Under the pieces are notes generated by a model that saw only the letters and a program-made list of their open reading frames with translations, did not search any database and was not told where the DNA came from. The position numbers and the translations under genes are program-made. Source: JAOPZW01 sp963807305 (GTDB lineage: Bacteria; Actinomycetota; Thermoleophilia; Solirubrobacterales; Solirubrobacteraceae). From it: a stretch of DNA of 64,000 nucleotides. Positions 39,375-49,468 of the stretch are shown here, piece after piece (the stretch's first letter is position 1; each line of letters starts with the position of its first letter). The DNA is taken from assembly GCA_963807305.1 (NCBI GenBank), contig CAWEBN010000004.1, positions 36,375 to 100,374 of the forward strand. Direction: 5' to 3'.

Positions 39375-41279
39375 GTGTCACAAAGCTTCCGTATGCGCGT
39401 GTCCATTCGCACCCTCGCCGTCGCCGTCGCCGCCCTGCTGACGATCGCCGTCCCGGCGAGCGCCCAGTCGGTCGTCTCCACGCCGACCAACAAGACGCTC
39501 TACAAGACCGGTCCCACGGGTCGTTACCTGATGGACGGCACGTGGTTGTTCAAGCTCGACAACCACCAGAGCGGGCCCCAGCTCGAGTCCGGGATAGCCG
39601 GCTGGAAGCAGGTCACCGTCCCCAACGCCTGGAACGTCGGCGACGACAGCCCGCAGTCGTTCCTGGGCGGCGTCGGCTGGTACCGCAAGGACTTCAGGCT
39701 CCCGACGGCCTCCAAACGAGCGTCGTGGGTGGTGCGCTTCGAGTCGGTCAACTACCGCTCGAAGATCTGGCTCAACGGCAAGCCGATTGGCAAGAACCGC
39801 GGCGCCTACCTGCCCTTCGAGATCCGCCTGCCGGCGGGCCTGCTCAAGCGCGGCGGCGTCAATCACCTGGTCATCCGGGTCGACTCGCGCCGCAAGCAGA
39901 CCGACTTCCCGCCGTCCGGCCTGTCGATCGTGGGCAAGCCGACGGGCGGCTGGTGGAACTACGGCGGCCTGCTGCGCGAGGTCTACCTGCGCAAGATCAA
40001 CGACATCGACTTCAACACGGTCGTCGTCCGGCCCGACCTCCCGTGCGCCACGTGCCCGGCGACGGTCACGTACCGCGTGACGCTGCGCAACTACGGCACG
40101 AGCCCCCGGCGGGTCGCCGTCAGCGCCCGCTTCGGCGCGCGGCGCATCTCGATCGGCCGCGTGGCGATCGGCGCCAAGCGCTTCGCCACGCTGACCAAGC
40201 AGATCAAGGTCGACAAGCCGCGCCTGTGGTCGCCGGTCAGCCCCTACCTCTATGACGCATCGCTGGCCGTCCGCTCGGGCGGCGATGTCCTGCAGCGCTA
40301 CACGCTGAGGACCGGCATACGGTCCATCAAGGTCGTCGGCGGCCACCTGTTCCTCAACGGCGCGCCGATGAACTTCCGCGGCGTCGCGCTGCACGAGGAC
40401 TCCAAGACGATGGGCTTCGCCATCGACAACAAGACGCGCGACCAGCAGCTGGCGTGGGTCAAGGAGCTCGGTGCGACCGTCATCCGCTCGCACTACCCGC
40501 TGGCGCCCTACACCCAGGAGCGCGCGGACGAGCTGGGGATCATGCAGTGGTCGGAGATCCCGGTCTACTCGATCAAGACGCGGTACCTCAAGCAGCCGCT
40601 CGTACGCGAGCTCGCCGCCCGCGAGCTCGAGTCCAACATCAACACGAACGGCAACCACCCGTCGGTGATCATCTGGTCGATCGCCAACGAGCTCAGCGCG
40701 CGACCCGGCCCCGTGCAGGGCCTCTACATCAAGGCTGCCGTCGAGCGCGCGCACGCGCTCGACCCGACGCGGCCGGTGGGCATCGCCGCCGCCGGCTACC
40801 CGTCGGCCGGCTGTCAGCCCGAGTACGGGCCGATCGACGTCATCGGCGTCAACGACTACTTCGGCTGGTACCCCGGCCCCAACGGCCAGATCGCCGATCG
40901 CACCTTCCTCTCGGACTACCTGGACTCGGTGCGCCAGTGCTATCCGAACAAGGCCATCGTGGTCAGCGAGTTCGGCGCCGAGGCCAACCGCGAGGGGCCG
41001 GTGGAGGAGAAGGGCACCTACGCCTTCCAGCAGGACTTCGTCAACTACCACCTCGGGGTCTACGCGACGAAGCCGTGGCTGTCGGGCGCCATCTACTTCG
41101 CCCTGCAGGAGTTCCGCGTGCGTCCGGACTGGGACGGCGGCAACCCGCGGCCGCAGCCGCCGCTGCACCAGAAGGGCCTGGTCTCCTTCGACGGGGTGCC
41201 CAAGCCGGCGTTCTTCGACGTCCAGCGGATCTTCCGGGCGACCAAGCAGTTCCGGGCCGTGCCACGATCCGGGCTATGA
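39375..41279 (+). CDS. Secreted glycoside hydrolase family 2 enzyme
   Basis: 634 residues. A signal peptide (RTLAVAVAALLTIAVPASAQ) is followed by the GH2 sugar-binding sandwich (MDGTWLFKLDN, WYRKDFRLP, WLNGKPIGKNRGAYLPFEI), the immunoglobulin-like linker domain and the TIM barrel. The catalytic acid/base is in IIWSIANELSA (the NE pair) and the nucleophile in VVSEFGAEAN, as in beta-glucuronidases and beta-galactosidases. FRGVALHEDS and SHYPLAPYTQERADELG are also typical. The sugar is not certain; a beta-glucuronidase would pair with the GH79 enzyme at the window start. The GTG at 39375 is preferred; an ATG at 39393 is possible. Confidence 0.88.
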   Translation: MSQSFRMRVSIRTLAVAVAALLTIAVPASAQSVVSTPTNKTLYKTGPTGRYLMDGTWLFKLDNHQSGPQLESGIAGWKQVTVPNAWNVGDDSPQSFLGGVGWYRKDFRLPTASKRASWVVRFESVNYRSKIWLNGKPIGKNRGAYLPFEIRLPAGLLKRGGVNHLVIRVDSRRKQTDFPPSGLSIVGKPTGGWWNYGGLLREVYLRKINDIDFNTVVVRPDLPCATCPATVTYRVTLRNYGTSPRRVAVSARFGARRISIGRVAIGAKRFATLTKQIKVDKPRLWSPVSPYLYDASLAVRSGGDVLQRYTLRTGIRSIKVVGGHLFLNGAPMNFRGVALHEDSKTMGFAIDNKTRDQQLAWVKELGATVIRSHYPLAPYTQERADELGIMQWSEIPVYSIKTRYLKQPLVRELAARELESNINTNGNHPSVIIWSIANELSARPGPVQGLYIKAAVERAHALDPTRPVGIAAAGYPSAGCQPEYGPIDVIGVNDYFGWYPGPNGQIADRTFLSDYLDSVRQCYPNKAIVVSEFGAEANREGPVEEKGTYAFQQDFVNYHLGVYATKPWLSGAIYFALQEFRVRPDWDGGNPRPQPPLHQKGLVSFDGVPKPAFFDVQRIFRATKQFRAVPRSGL

Positions 41280-42046
41280 CGATCGCGACGGTCGGCCTCC
41301 TGCATCCCGGTGCGATGGGGGCCGCCGTCGGGAGGGTGCTGACGCGGGCCGGGCGCACGGTCCTCTGGGCGTCTCAGGGCCGCAGCGCCGAGACGGCTGA
41401 GCGGGCGCGGCAGGCGGGCCTGCAGGACGCCGGCACAGTGGCCGACGTGGCGGCCCGCAGTGACCTCGTCCTGGCCATCTGCCCGCCGCACGGCGCGCTC
41501 GACACCGCCAGGGCAATCGGGCCCTTCACCGGCCTCTACGTCGACGCCAACGCCGTCTCGCCGGCGACGGCGACGGAGATCAGGGAGGTCGTCGAGGCCG
41601 CCGGCGCCCGCTACGTCGACGGCGGCATCATCGGCCCACCGCCCGACGGCTCCAACACTCCCCGGCTCTACCTCTCGGGGCCCGACGCGCCTGCGGTGGC
41701 CGAGTTGTTCGCCGGCAGCGCGCTGCAGGCGCCGGTCCTCGACGGCGAGCCGACGGCGGCCTCGGCGCTCAAGATGGCCTACGCCGGCTGGACGAAGGGG
41801 ACGGCGGCGCTGCTGCTCACGATGCGCGAGGCGGCCCGCGCGCACGGCGTCGAGGACGCCCTCGTGCGCGAGTGGGAGCACTCGATCCCGTCGCTGCCCG
41901 ACCGCTCGGCCCAGGCGGCGCGGCAGGCCGACGAGAAGGGCTGGCGGTGGGTGGCCGAGATGCACGAGATCGCCGCCACCCTGGCCGCCGCCGACCTGCC
42001 CGCGGGCTTTCACGAGGCCGCGGCCGAGGTCTTCGAGCGCCGGTAG
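41276..42046 (+). CDS. NAD-dependent beta-hydroxyacid-type dehydrogenase
   Basis: 256 residues. The N-terminal Rossmann motif is VGLLHPGAMGAAVG (GxxxxGxxG type), as in the 6-phosphogluconate/3-hydroxyisobutyrate dehydrogenase group. The C-terminal helical part, ASALKMAYAGWTKGTAALLLTM, contains the conserved Lys and looks like DUF1932. ATG overlaps the GH2 stop (ATGA), so the two are co-translated. This hints at a role in processing a released sugar acid, though that is inference. Confidence 0.82.
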   Translation: MTIATVGLLHPGAMGAAVGRVLTRAGRTVLWASQGRSAETAERARQAGLQDAGTVADVAARSDLVLAICPPHGALDTARAIGPFTGLYVDANAVSPATATEIREVVEAAGARYVDGGIIGPPPDGSNTPRLYLSGPDAPAVAELFAGSALQAPVLDGEPTAASALKMAYAGWTKGTAALLLTMREAARAHGVEDALVREWEHSIPSLPDRSAQAARQADEKGWRWVAEMHEIAATLAAADLPAGFHEAAAEVFERR

Positions 42047-42114
42047 CCCCCGCCGCCGCGGCGGGCGCCTGACGGCGCCCGCGAGCGCCTTGGCGCTACC
42101 ATCCGTCGCCGCCC

Positions 42115-42825
42115 ATGGCCAGTCAGTCCACCAAACTCACCATCTCCGAGCGCGAGGTCTCCAACTCGCGCTCCACCCGCCGCCTGCGCCGCGAGGGCCA
42201 GGTCCCCGGCGTCATCTACGGCGGCGGTGAGGACGCGGTGTCGTTCGCCGTCGACGAGCGCGAGCTGCGCCACGCGCTCGCCGCTCGCGGCGCCGTGGTC
42301 GAGCTGGAGCTCGACGGCGACGCCACCGTGGCCGTGCTCAAGGACGCCCAGCGCCACCCGGTGCGCGGACACACGATGCACGTCGACTTCCTGCGCGTGC
42401 GCCTCGACGTGGCCATCCACTCGATCGTCGCGCTGGAGCTCATCGGCGGCGAGGACGCCCCGGGGGCGGTCGAGGGCGGCGTCCTCGAGCACGTGACCCG
42501 CGAGGTCAACATCGAGTCGCTGCCCACCGACATCCCTGAACGCCTGCAGGCCGACGTCTCGGCGATGCAGGTCAACGACACGCTCTTCCTCTCGTCGGTG
42601 ACGGCGCCGGAGGGCGTCACGATCCTCGACGACCTCGAGGAGACCGTGGTCGCCACCCTCACGCCGCCCAAGCTTCAGGCCGAGCTCGAGGCCCTCGACG
42701 AGGAGGCCGCTCTCGAGCAGGAGACCGAGCTGGTCGGCGAGGGCGAGGCGCCCGCCGAGGCCGAGGGCGACGAGGCCGAGGGCGAGTCGGGCGGCGACGA
42801 CGCCGCCGACGAGAGCCCCGAGTAG
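42115..42825 (+). CDS. rplY: 50S ribosomal protein L25 (CTC type)
   Basis: 236 residues. The N-terminal L25 domain (REVSNSRSTRRLRREGQVPGVIYG) binds 5S rRNA. The C-terminal TL5/CTC domain (DVAIHSIVALELIG, IPERLQADVSAMQVNDTLFLSSVTAPEGV) follows, and then an acidic Glu/Ala tail. This long form is the general-stress CTC type. TACCAT (42097-42102) lies 12 bases before the ATG. pth follows after 9 bases, as in many bacteria. Confidence 0.96.
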   Translation: MASQSTKLTISEREVSNSRSTRRLRREGQVPGVIYGGGEDAVSFAVDERELRHALAARGAVVELELDGDATVAVLKDAQRHPVRGHTMHVDFLRVRLDVAIHSIVALELIGGEDAPGAVEGGVLEHVTREVNIESLPTDIPERLQADVSAMQVNDTLFLSSVTAPEGVTILDDLEETVVATLTPPKLQAELEALDEEAALEQETELVGEGEAPAEAEGDEAEGESGGDDAADESPE

Positions 42826-42834
42826 CGCGAGCGC

Positions 42835-43419
42835 GTGCGCCGGCTCTTCGGCGCGGGCTCGGCGCCGGTCGACTGGCTCGTCGTCGGGCTGGGCAACCCG
42901 GGCGAGCGCTACGCGCGCACCCCGCACAACGTCGGCTTCGCAGTCGCCGAGGAGCTCGCGCGCCGCTGGGAGCTGCCGCGCCCCAAGCAGAAGTACGCCG
43001 GGCTCTTCACCGACGGCCGCACCGGCCCCGGCGGCCCGCGCGTTGCCGTCCTGCGGCCGCAGACCTACATGAACGACGCCGGCAACTCGGCCGGACCGGC
43101 GCGCGGGGCGCTGCACGTCGAGCTCGACCGCGTGCTCGTGGTGCACGACGAGATCGACCTGCCCTTCGGCGAGGTTCGCACGCGTACGGGCGGCGGCCTG
43201 GCGGGCCACAACGGCCTGAAGTCCCTGCGTCGTGGCCTCGGCTCGCCGGAGTTCGTGCGCGTGCGCGTGGGGGTCGGGCGGCCGGACTCGACCGACCCCG
43301 ACATCGTCTCCGCCCACGTGCTGGGACGCTGGAAGGAGAGCCCGGACGAGGTGCGGACGCTCGTCGAGCGCGCCGCCGACGCGGCCGAGCGCATCGTGCT
43401 CGGCGACTCCTCGCCTTAG
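42835..43419 (+). CDS. pth: Peptidyl-tRNA hydrolase
   Basis: 194 residues. It recycles peptidyl-tRNA. The N-terminal WLVVGLGNPGERYARTPHNVGF has the catalytic His (HNVGF). The middle has RPQTYMNDAGNSAGP and VHDEIDLPFG with the second catalytic Asp, and GLAGHNGLKSL. GTG start. It ends before the cox promoter. The pairing with rplY is conserved and supports both calls. Confidence 0.96.
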   Translation: MRRLFGAGSAPVDWLVVGLGNPGERYARTPHNVGFAVAEELARRWELPRPKQKYAGLFTDGRTGPGGPRVAVLRPQTYMNDAGNSAGPARGALHVELDRVLVVHDEIDLPFGEVRTRTGGGLAGHNGLKSLRRGLGSPEFVRVRVGVGRPDSTDPDIVSAHVLGRWKESPDEVRTLVERAADAAERIVLGDSSP

Positions 43420-43457
43420 TAGGAGCCCTGACAACCGGGCGCGTGCACGCTCCACAC

Positions 43458-43487
43458 TTGTGCAGGCGCAACGACTGGTAATAGGCT
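43458..43487 (+). promoter_or_regulatory. Promoter of the cox operon
   Basis: TTGTGC (43458-43463), an 18-base spacer and TAGGCT (43482-43487) lie 36 bases before coxS. The leader contains GAGAGGAGAGG, a strong ribosome-binding site, so this operon is leadered. No CO- or redox-sensor site is recognised. Confidence 0.4.
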
Positions 43488-43522
43488 CGTCGGCATCCGC
43501 CGTCCGAGCTGAGAGGAGAGGC

Positions 43523-44007
<485 letters not shown>

Positions 44008-44011
<4 letters not shown>

Positions 44012-46386
44012 GCGCCACCGAGGCGCCCCCCTCGCCCGGCAACGGCCACGTCGGGCAGGCGCTGCGGCGCAAGGAGGACCCGCGCCTGATCCAGGGCCAG
44101 GCCTCCTATGTCGACGACATCACGCTCACCGGGCAGGTGTGGGCGGCCTGGGTCCGCTCGCCGGAGGCGCACGCGAAGATCGTCTCCATCGACACCTCGG
44201 CGGCCAAGGCGCGCGACGGCGTCCTCGCGGTCTACACCCACGAGGACCTCGACATGGAGGCGGGCCTCCCGATGGCGTGGGTCCCGCCGGGCGTCGAGGT
44301 CAACACGCCCGACCACTGGGTCCTGGCCAAGGGCGAGGTCAAGCACGTCGGCGACCCCGTGGCGCTCGTCATCGGCGAGGACCGCTACGGCGTGGTCGAC
44401 GCGGCCGAGGACGTCATCGTCGAGTACGACCCGCTGCCGGTCGTCACCGATCCCGAGGCGGCGCTCGAGGACGGCTCTGCGCTCGTGCACTCCCAGTTCG
44501 GGACCAACAAGGTGTGCGAGTGGTCGCTGGGCGGCGGCGACCTCGAGGCCGGCTTCGCCGAGGCCGACCACATCATGGAGCGGCGCATCGTCAACCACCG
44601 CGTCGCCGGCGGGGCGATCGAGCCGCGCGCCGTGCTGGCCGACTACCGCGCCGACAAGCTGACCGTCTACAGCTCGACGCAGGTGCCGCACTTCCTGCGC
44701 CTGTTCCTCTCGATCATCCTCGGCATCAGCGAGGACCGCGTCCGCGCGGTCGCCCCCGAGGTGGGCGGCGCCTTCGGCTCCAAGCTGCAGATCTACGCCG
44801 AGGAGATCGGCTGCGCGTGGGCCTCGCGCAAGCTCGGCCGCCCGGTGAAGTGGGTCGAGACGCGCTCCGAGGGGATGATGGTCACCCACCACGGGCGCGA
44901 CCAGGTCGACAAGGTCAGGGTCGGCTTCAAGGACGACGGCACGCTGACCGCGTTCCACGCGACGATCATCGCCGACCTCGGCGCCTACCAGATGCTGCTC
45001 ACGCCGATGATCCCGCCGCTGAGCGCGTTCGTCATGTGCGGCGTCTACAAGACTCCGGCGGTGCAGACCGACGTCATCGACGTGATGACGAACAAGTTCC
45101 CGACCGACGCCATCCGCGGCGCCGGGCGCCCGGAGGCGACGCACCTCATCGAGGTCACGATGGACCAGGTCGCGGCCGAGTTGGGGATGGATCCCCTCGA
45201 GGTCCGCCGGCGGAACTTCATCCCGCCGTTCGCCGACACGCACGAGACGCCGATCGGCGTCGCGTACGACTCGGGCGACTACGCCAAGGCGCTCGACAAG
45301 CTCATGGAGCACGTCGACGTGGCCGAGGTGCGCCGGCAGGCCGACGAGCTGCGGCCCAAGGGCATCTACCGCGGCATCGGCTTCTGCACGTACACCGAGA
45401 TCTGCGGCAACGCGCCGTCGCGGATCGTCGGCCCGGGCGGCTTCGGCCTGCAGGGCGGCGGCTGGGAGTCCGCGCAGGTGCGCGTTCACGCCAGCGGCTC
45501 GGCCACCGTCTACACGGGCTCCTCGCCGCACGGCCAGGGCCACGAGACCGGCTTCGCCCAGATCGTGGCCGACCGCCTCGGGCTCGACCCGCAGCAGGTC
45601 GACGTCGTCCACGGCGACACTGCCACGGGCCCGTTCGGCCTCGACACCTACGGCTCGCGCACGCTGGCCGTGGGCGGTGAGGCGATGGCCAGGGCGGCGG
45701 AGAAGGTGGCCGACAAGGCCAAGGCGATCGTCGCCCACCAGCTCGAGGCCGACCCGGCCGACATCGAGCTGCGCGACGGCAAGTGGATCGTCCGCGGCTC
45801 GCCCGAGAAGGGCATGGCGCTGGCCGACGTGGCCGGGGCGGCCTACGTGCCGGAGAACCTGCCCGACGGCATGGAGCCCGGGCTCGACGAGACGGCGTTC
45901 TACGACCCGGACAACTTCGTCTTCCCGTTCGGGGCCCACGCGTGCGTGGTCGATGTCGACGGCGAGACCGGCAAGATCCAGGTCGTCCGCTACGTCGCGG
46001 TCGACGACTGCGGACCGCCGATCAACCCGCTGCTCATCGACGGCCAGGTCCACGGCGGGATCACGCAGGCCCTCGGCCAGGCGCTCTACGAGAAGGTGCA
46101 CTACGACGAGGACGGCCAGCTCGTCACCGGCTCGTTCGTCGATTACGCGCTGCCCACCGCCGCGGAGCTTCCGAGCTTCGAGACGCACCGCACCGTGACC
46201 CCGTCACCGGTCAACTCGCTCGGCGTCAAGGGCGTCGGCGAGGCGGGCACCATCGCCGGTTCGGCTACCGTGACCAATGCCGTGATCGATGCGCTGCGCC
46301 CGCTCGGAGTGACCTTCCTGGACATGCCGCTCACGCCCATGAGGGTCTGGTCGGCCATCAACGAGGCGAAGGGAGGGTCCCAGTGA
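44008..46386 (+). CDS. coxL: Form II CO-dehydrogenase-like molybdopterin subunit
   Basis: 792 residues, xanthine-oxidase family molybdenum subunit. It has the GQASYVDDITLTG start, EVGGAFGSKLQIYAEE, and the GQGHETGFAQIVAD and VGEAGTIAGSATVTNA motifs with the active-site Glu in GVGEAG. The active-site loop is DAIRGAGRPEATHL. True form I CO dehydrogenase has AYRCSFR; form II enzymes have AYRGAGR. Here the Tyr is Ile (AIRGAGR), so it is form-II-like and lacks the Cys needed for the Mo-Cu centre. It may oxidise an aldehyde, purine or heterocycle rather than CO. The order S-L-M is the form II operon order. Confidence 0.9.
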
Positions 46387-47219
46387 TCCCGCCCGAGTTC
46401 GACTACGTCGCCCCCGACACCCTCGACGAGGCGCTCAAGGCGCTGAGCGAGGGCGGCGAGGACGCCAAGGCGCTGGCCGGCGGCCACTCGCTCCTGCCGC
46501 TCATGAAGTTGCGGCTGGCCGCGCCGACGCTGCTCGTGGACCTCCGCAAGGTCCCCGGGCTGCGCGGCGTGCAGCGCGAGAACGGCCAGTGGCGCATCGG
46601 GGCGATGACGCGCCACGCCGACATGCAGGGCAACGCCGACCTGGGCCCCGTCGGCCAGGCGACAGCGCTCATCGCCGACCAGCAGGTGCGCAACCGCGGG
46701 ACCATCGGCGGCTCGCTGGTCCACGGAGATCCGGCCTCGGACCTGCCGACCGTGTTCCTGGCCTGCGAGGGCTCGCTCACGGTCGTCGGCTCGGGCGGCA
46801 CCCGCGAGGTGGCGGCCCTCGACATGTTCGAGGACTACCTCACCACCGCGGTCGGCGAGGGCGAGATCGTCACCGAGATACGGGTGCCGACCTTCGACGA
46901 CTGGGGCTCGAGCTACCTGAAGTTCACCCGCCGCGCCGAGGACTGGGCCATGGTCGGGGTCCTGGCGATGGTCAAGAAGGCCGGCGACGGCTCGGTCGAG
47001 GACGTGCGCATCGCCCTGACCAACATGGGCTCCACGCCGCTGCGCGCCACCGCCGCGGAGGACGCGCTGCGCGGCAAGGGCACCGACGCGATCGCGGCGG
47101 CCGCCGAGCAGGCGGCCGAGGGCACGGATCCCCCGGGCGACCTGAACGCCACGCCGGACTACAAACGCCACCTGACGCGTGTCCTCACCCGCCGGGCCTT
47201 GGAAGAGGCGGCAGCCTGA
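46383..47219 (+). CDS. coxM: CO-dehydrogenase-like FAD-binding medium subunit
   Basis: 278 residues. FAD-binding motifs are AGGHSLLPLMKLR (residues 32-44) and TIGGSLVHGDPASDLP, as in CoxM/CutM. The C-terminal CODH_FAD domain (SSYLKFTRRAEDWAMVGVLAMV) follows. It passes electrons from the CoxS clusters to quinones. GTG overlaps the coxL stop and follows GGGAGGGTCCCA. Confidence 0.94.
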   Translation: MIPPEFDYVAPDTLDEALKALSEGGEDAKALAGGHSLLPLMKLRLAAPTLLVDLRKVPGLRGVQRENGQWRIGAMTRHADMQGNADLGPVGQATALIADQQVRNRGTIGGSLVHGDPASDLPTVFLACEGSLTVVGSGGTREVAALDMFEDYLTTAVGEGEIVTEIRVPTFDDWGSSYLKFTRRAEDWAMVGVLAMVKKAGDGSVEDVRIALTNMGSTPLRATAAEDALRGKGTDAIAAAAEQAAEGTDPPGDLNATPDYKRHLTRVLTRRALEEAAA

Positions 47220-48067
47220 CCCGCCACCCCGCCCTGACATCGCCGGACGCGGTCGGCGAGGCGCTCGCCAAGGAGCGCTACCTCACCGACCGCGCACTGG
47301 CCACCGCGGTGTTCCTGTCGGCCGAGCTGGGCCAGCCGCTGCTGGTCGAGGGCGAGGCCGGCGTGGGCAAGACCGAGGTGGCCAAGGCGCTGGCCGCCGC
47401 CACCGGCGCGCGGCTCATCCGCCTGCAGTGCCACGAGGGCATCGACGTCCATCACGCCCTCTACGACTGGGACTACTCGCGCCAGCTGATGGCCGTCCGC
47501 GCGGCCGAGGGCGGTGTCGACGAGGGCGAGCTGTACTCGCGGCGCTTCCTGCTGCGCCGCCCGCTGCTCGAGGCGCTCGAGGCCGACGGCCCCGTCGTCC
47601 TGCTCATCGACGAGATCGACCGTGCCGACGACGAGTTCGAGGCCTTCCTGCTCGAGCTGCTCTCCGACTTCCAGGTCACGATCCCCGAGCTGGGGACGAT
47701 CACGGCCGCCGAGCGCCCGCTGGTCGTGCTGACCTCCAACCGCACGCGCGAGCTGCACGATGCGCTCAAGCGCCGCTGCATGTACCACTGGATCGACTAC
47801 CCCGACGCCGAGCGCGAGACGGCGATCGTCCGCACGCGCCTGCCGGACGCCGAGGAGGCCGTCGTCGAGCGGGTCGTCGAGGCGGTCGCGCGGCTGCGCC
47901 GCGCCGAGCTCTACAAGCTTCCCGGCGTGGGTGAGACGATCGCGTGGGCGCAGGCGTTGGGGGCGCTCGGACCGAACGGGACGCTCGACGACACGCTCGG
48001 CGTCGCGCTGAAGGTGCGCGAGGACCTCGACCGCGTGCGCCACACCGGAGTGCTCGATGGTGCCTGA
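47216..48067 (+). CDS. coxD: MoxR-type AAA ATPase (CoxD), CTG start
   Basis: 283 residues. AAA+ ATPase with Walker A GEAGVGKTEVAKAL, the VHHALYDWDYSRQL region, Walker B LLIDEIDRADDEFEAFLLELL and a sensor Asn in TSNRTRELHD. CoxD helps mature the molybdenum site of CO dehydrogenase with CoxE. No ATG, GTG or TTG lies where the protein must begin. The CTG at 47216 overlaps the coxM TGA as CTGA, is 7 bases after GGAAGAGG and gives LTRHPALTSPDAVGEALAKE, which fits the family N-terminus. A start at GTG further in would remove conserved residues. The end overlaps coxE. Confidence 0.88.
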   Translation: MTRHPALTSPDAVGEALAKERYLTDRALATAVFLSAELGQPLLVEGEAGVGKTEVAKALAAATGARLIRLQCHEGIDVHHALYDWDYSRQLMAVRAAEGGVDEGELYSRRFLLRRPLLEALEADGPVVLLIDEIDRADDEFEAFLLELLSDFQVTIPELGTITAAERPLVVLTSNRTRELHDALKRRCMYHWIDYPDAERETAIVRTRLPDAEEAVVERVVEAVARLRRAELYKLPGVGETIAWAQALGALGPNGTLDDTLGVALKVREDLDRVRHTGVLDGA

Positions 48068-49157
48068 GGTCGTCGCCCTGGCGCGCGCGATGCGGGCGGC
48101 CGGGGCGCGGGTCGGGACGGGGGAGGTCGAGGCGGCGGCGCGCGCCCTCGGCGTCGTGGGCGCCTCGCGCGACGACGCCTATCTGGGGCTGCGTGCGGTC
48201 ATGTGCTCGCGTCGCGAGGACCTCGCGATCTTCGACGCGGCCTTCGACGAGGTCTTCGCGGGGGCCGACGCGGGGCGCGTCGCGCCGCCGTTCGAGATGC
48301 CGCCGGGCGTCGAGCTGGCGCTGCCGCGCGTGGCCGACCCCGGAGCCGAACCGTCGCCGGGGCGCGAGCCCACCGACGTGCGCCCCGCCGCATGGAGCGA
48401 CGTCGAGCTGCTGATCGACAAGGACTTCTCCGAGTACACCGACGAGGAGCGCGCGCGTGTGCGCGCCATCGTCGCGCAGCTCGCCCGCCACGGGCCCACG
48501 CGCCGGTCGCGGCGCCTGCGCAGCGCGCGCCTGCGCGGCGTGCGCCCCGACCTGCAACGGACCCTGCGCGCATCGCTGCGCTGGGGCGGCGAGCCGCTCG
48601 AGCGCCGCTGGCGCGAACCCGCCGAGAAGCCGCGCAAGCTGGTGCTCGTGTGCGACGTGTCGGGCTCGATGGCGCCCTACGCGCGGGTGCTGCTGCAGTA
48701 CCTGCACGCCGCCGTGGCGACGCATCGGCGGGTGGAGGTCTTCGCCTTCGGCACGCGCCTCACGCGCCTCACGCGCGAGCTCGGCGTGCGCGATCCAGAC
48801 CTCGCTCTGGCGCGCGCGTCGGAGGCGGTCGACGACTGGTCGGGCGGCACGCGCATCGGCCATTCGCTGGGCGTCCTGAACCGCGAGTACGGGCGCCGGT
48901 TGGGCCGAGGTGCCGTAGTCGTCATCCTTTCCGACGGATGGGACCGCGGAGAGCCCGAGCTGCTGGCGGACGAGATGGGGCGCCTGCGCCGATCGGCGCA
49001 TCGCGTGGTCTGGCTCAATCCGCTCAAGGCGGCGCCGGACTACGAGCCGCTCGCGCGCGGGATGGCCGCGGCCCTGCCTCATACTGACCACTTCCTGGCC
49101 GGCAACTCGCTGGCCTCGCTGGCCGAGCTGGCCTCGATCCTGGAGGACACGCGATGA
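48057..49157 (+). CDS. coxE: CoxE-type VWA-domain protein
   Basis: 366 residues. The C-terminal half is a von Willebrand factor A domain with the MIDAS motif DVSGSM near residue 200 and LSDGWDRGE later. The N-terminal half is the CoxE-specific helical region with WSDVELLIDKDFSEYTDEE. VWA/AAA+ pairs of the MoxR type act as chaperones for metal cofactors. The ATG overlaps the last 11 bases of coxD, and its stop overlaps the next gene (ATGA). Confidence 0.92.
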   Translation: MVPEVVALARAMRAAGARVGTGEVEAAARALGVVGASRDDAYLGLRAVMCSRREDLAIFDAAFDEVFAGADAGRVAPPFEMPPGVELALPRVADPGAEPSPGREPTDVRPAAWSDVELLIDKDFSEYTDEERARVRAIVAQLARHGPTRRSRRLRSARLRGVRPDLQRTLRASLRWGGEPLERRWREPAEKPRKLVLVCDVSGSMAPYARVLLQYLHAAVATHRRVEVFAFGTRLTRLTRELGVRDPDLALARASEAVDDWSGGTRIGHSLGVLNREYGRRLGRGAVVVILSDGWDRGEPELLADEMGRLRRSAHRVVWLNPLKAAPDYEPLARGMAAALPHTDHFLAGNSLASLAELASILEDTR

Positions 49158-49468
49158 AGGACATCCTGCACGACATCGACGCCTGGACCGCGCGTGGCGA
49201 CAAGGTCGCCATCGCGATGGTCGTCAGCGTCAAGCGCTCGGCGCCGCGCCCGCCCGGGGCGAAGATGGCGATCAGCTCGAGCGGCGAGGTCTCCGGCGCC
49301 GTGAGCGGCGGCTGCGTCGAGGGCGCGGTCATCCAGGTCGCCGAGGAGGTCATGGCCGGGGGCGCTCCGCAGCTGCTGAACTTCGGCATCGCCGACGAAG
49401 AGGCGTGGGACGTCGGACTGCCGTGCGGCGGCGAGATCGGCGTCTGGGTCGAGCGCTACGAGCCGTGA
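49154..49468 (+). CDS. XdhC/CoxI N-terminal-domain protein
   Basis: 104 residues, consisting only of the XdhC_CoxI domain: VVSVKRSAPRPPGAKMAISSSGEVSGAVSGGCVEGAVI and the DVGLPCGGEIGVWVE end with the conserved Cys. XdhC-type proteins bind the molybdenum cofactor and guide its sulfuration and insertion. The matching Rossmann domain is encoded as a separate protein immediately downstream, overlapping by GTGA, so a typical 300-residue XdhC is here split into two coupled genes. Confidence 0.88.
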   Translation: MKDILHDIDAWTARGDKVAIAMVVSVKRSAPRPPGAKMAISSSGEVSGAVSGGCVEGAVIQVAEEVMAGGAPQLLNFGIADEEAWDVGLPCGGEIGVWVERYEP

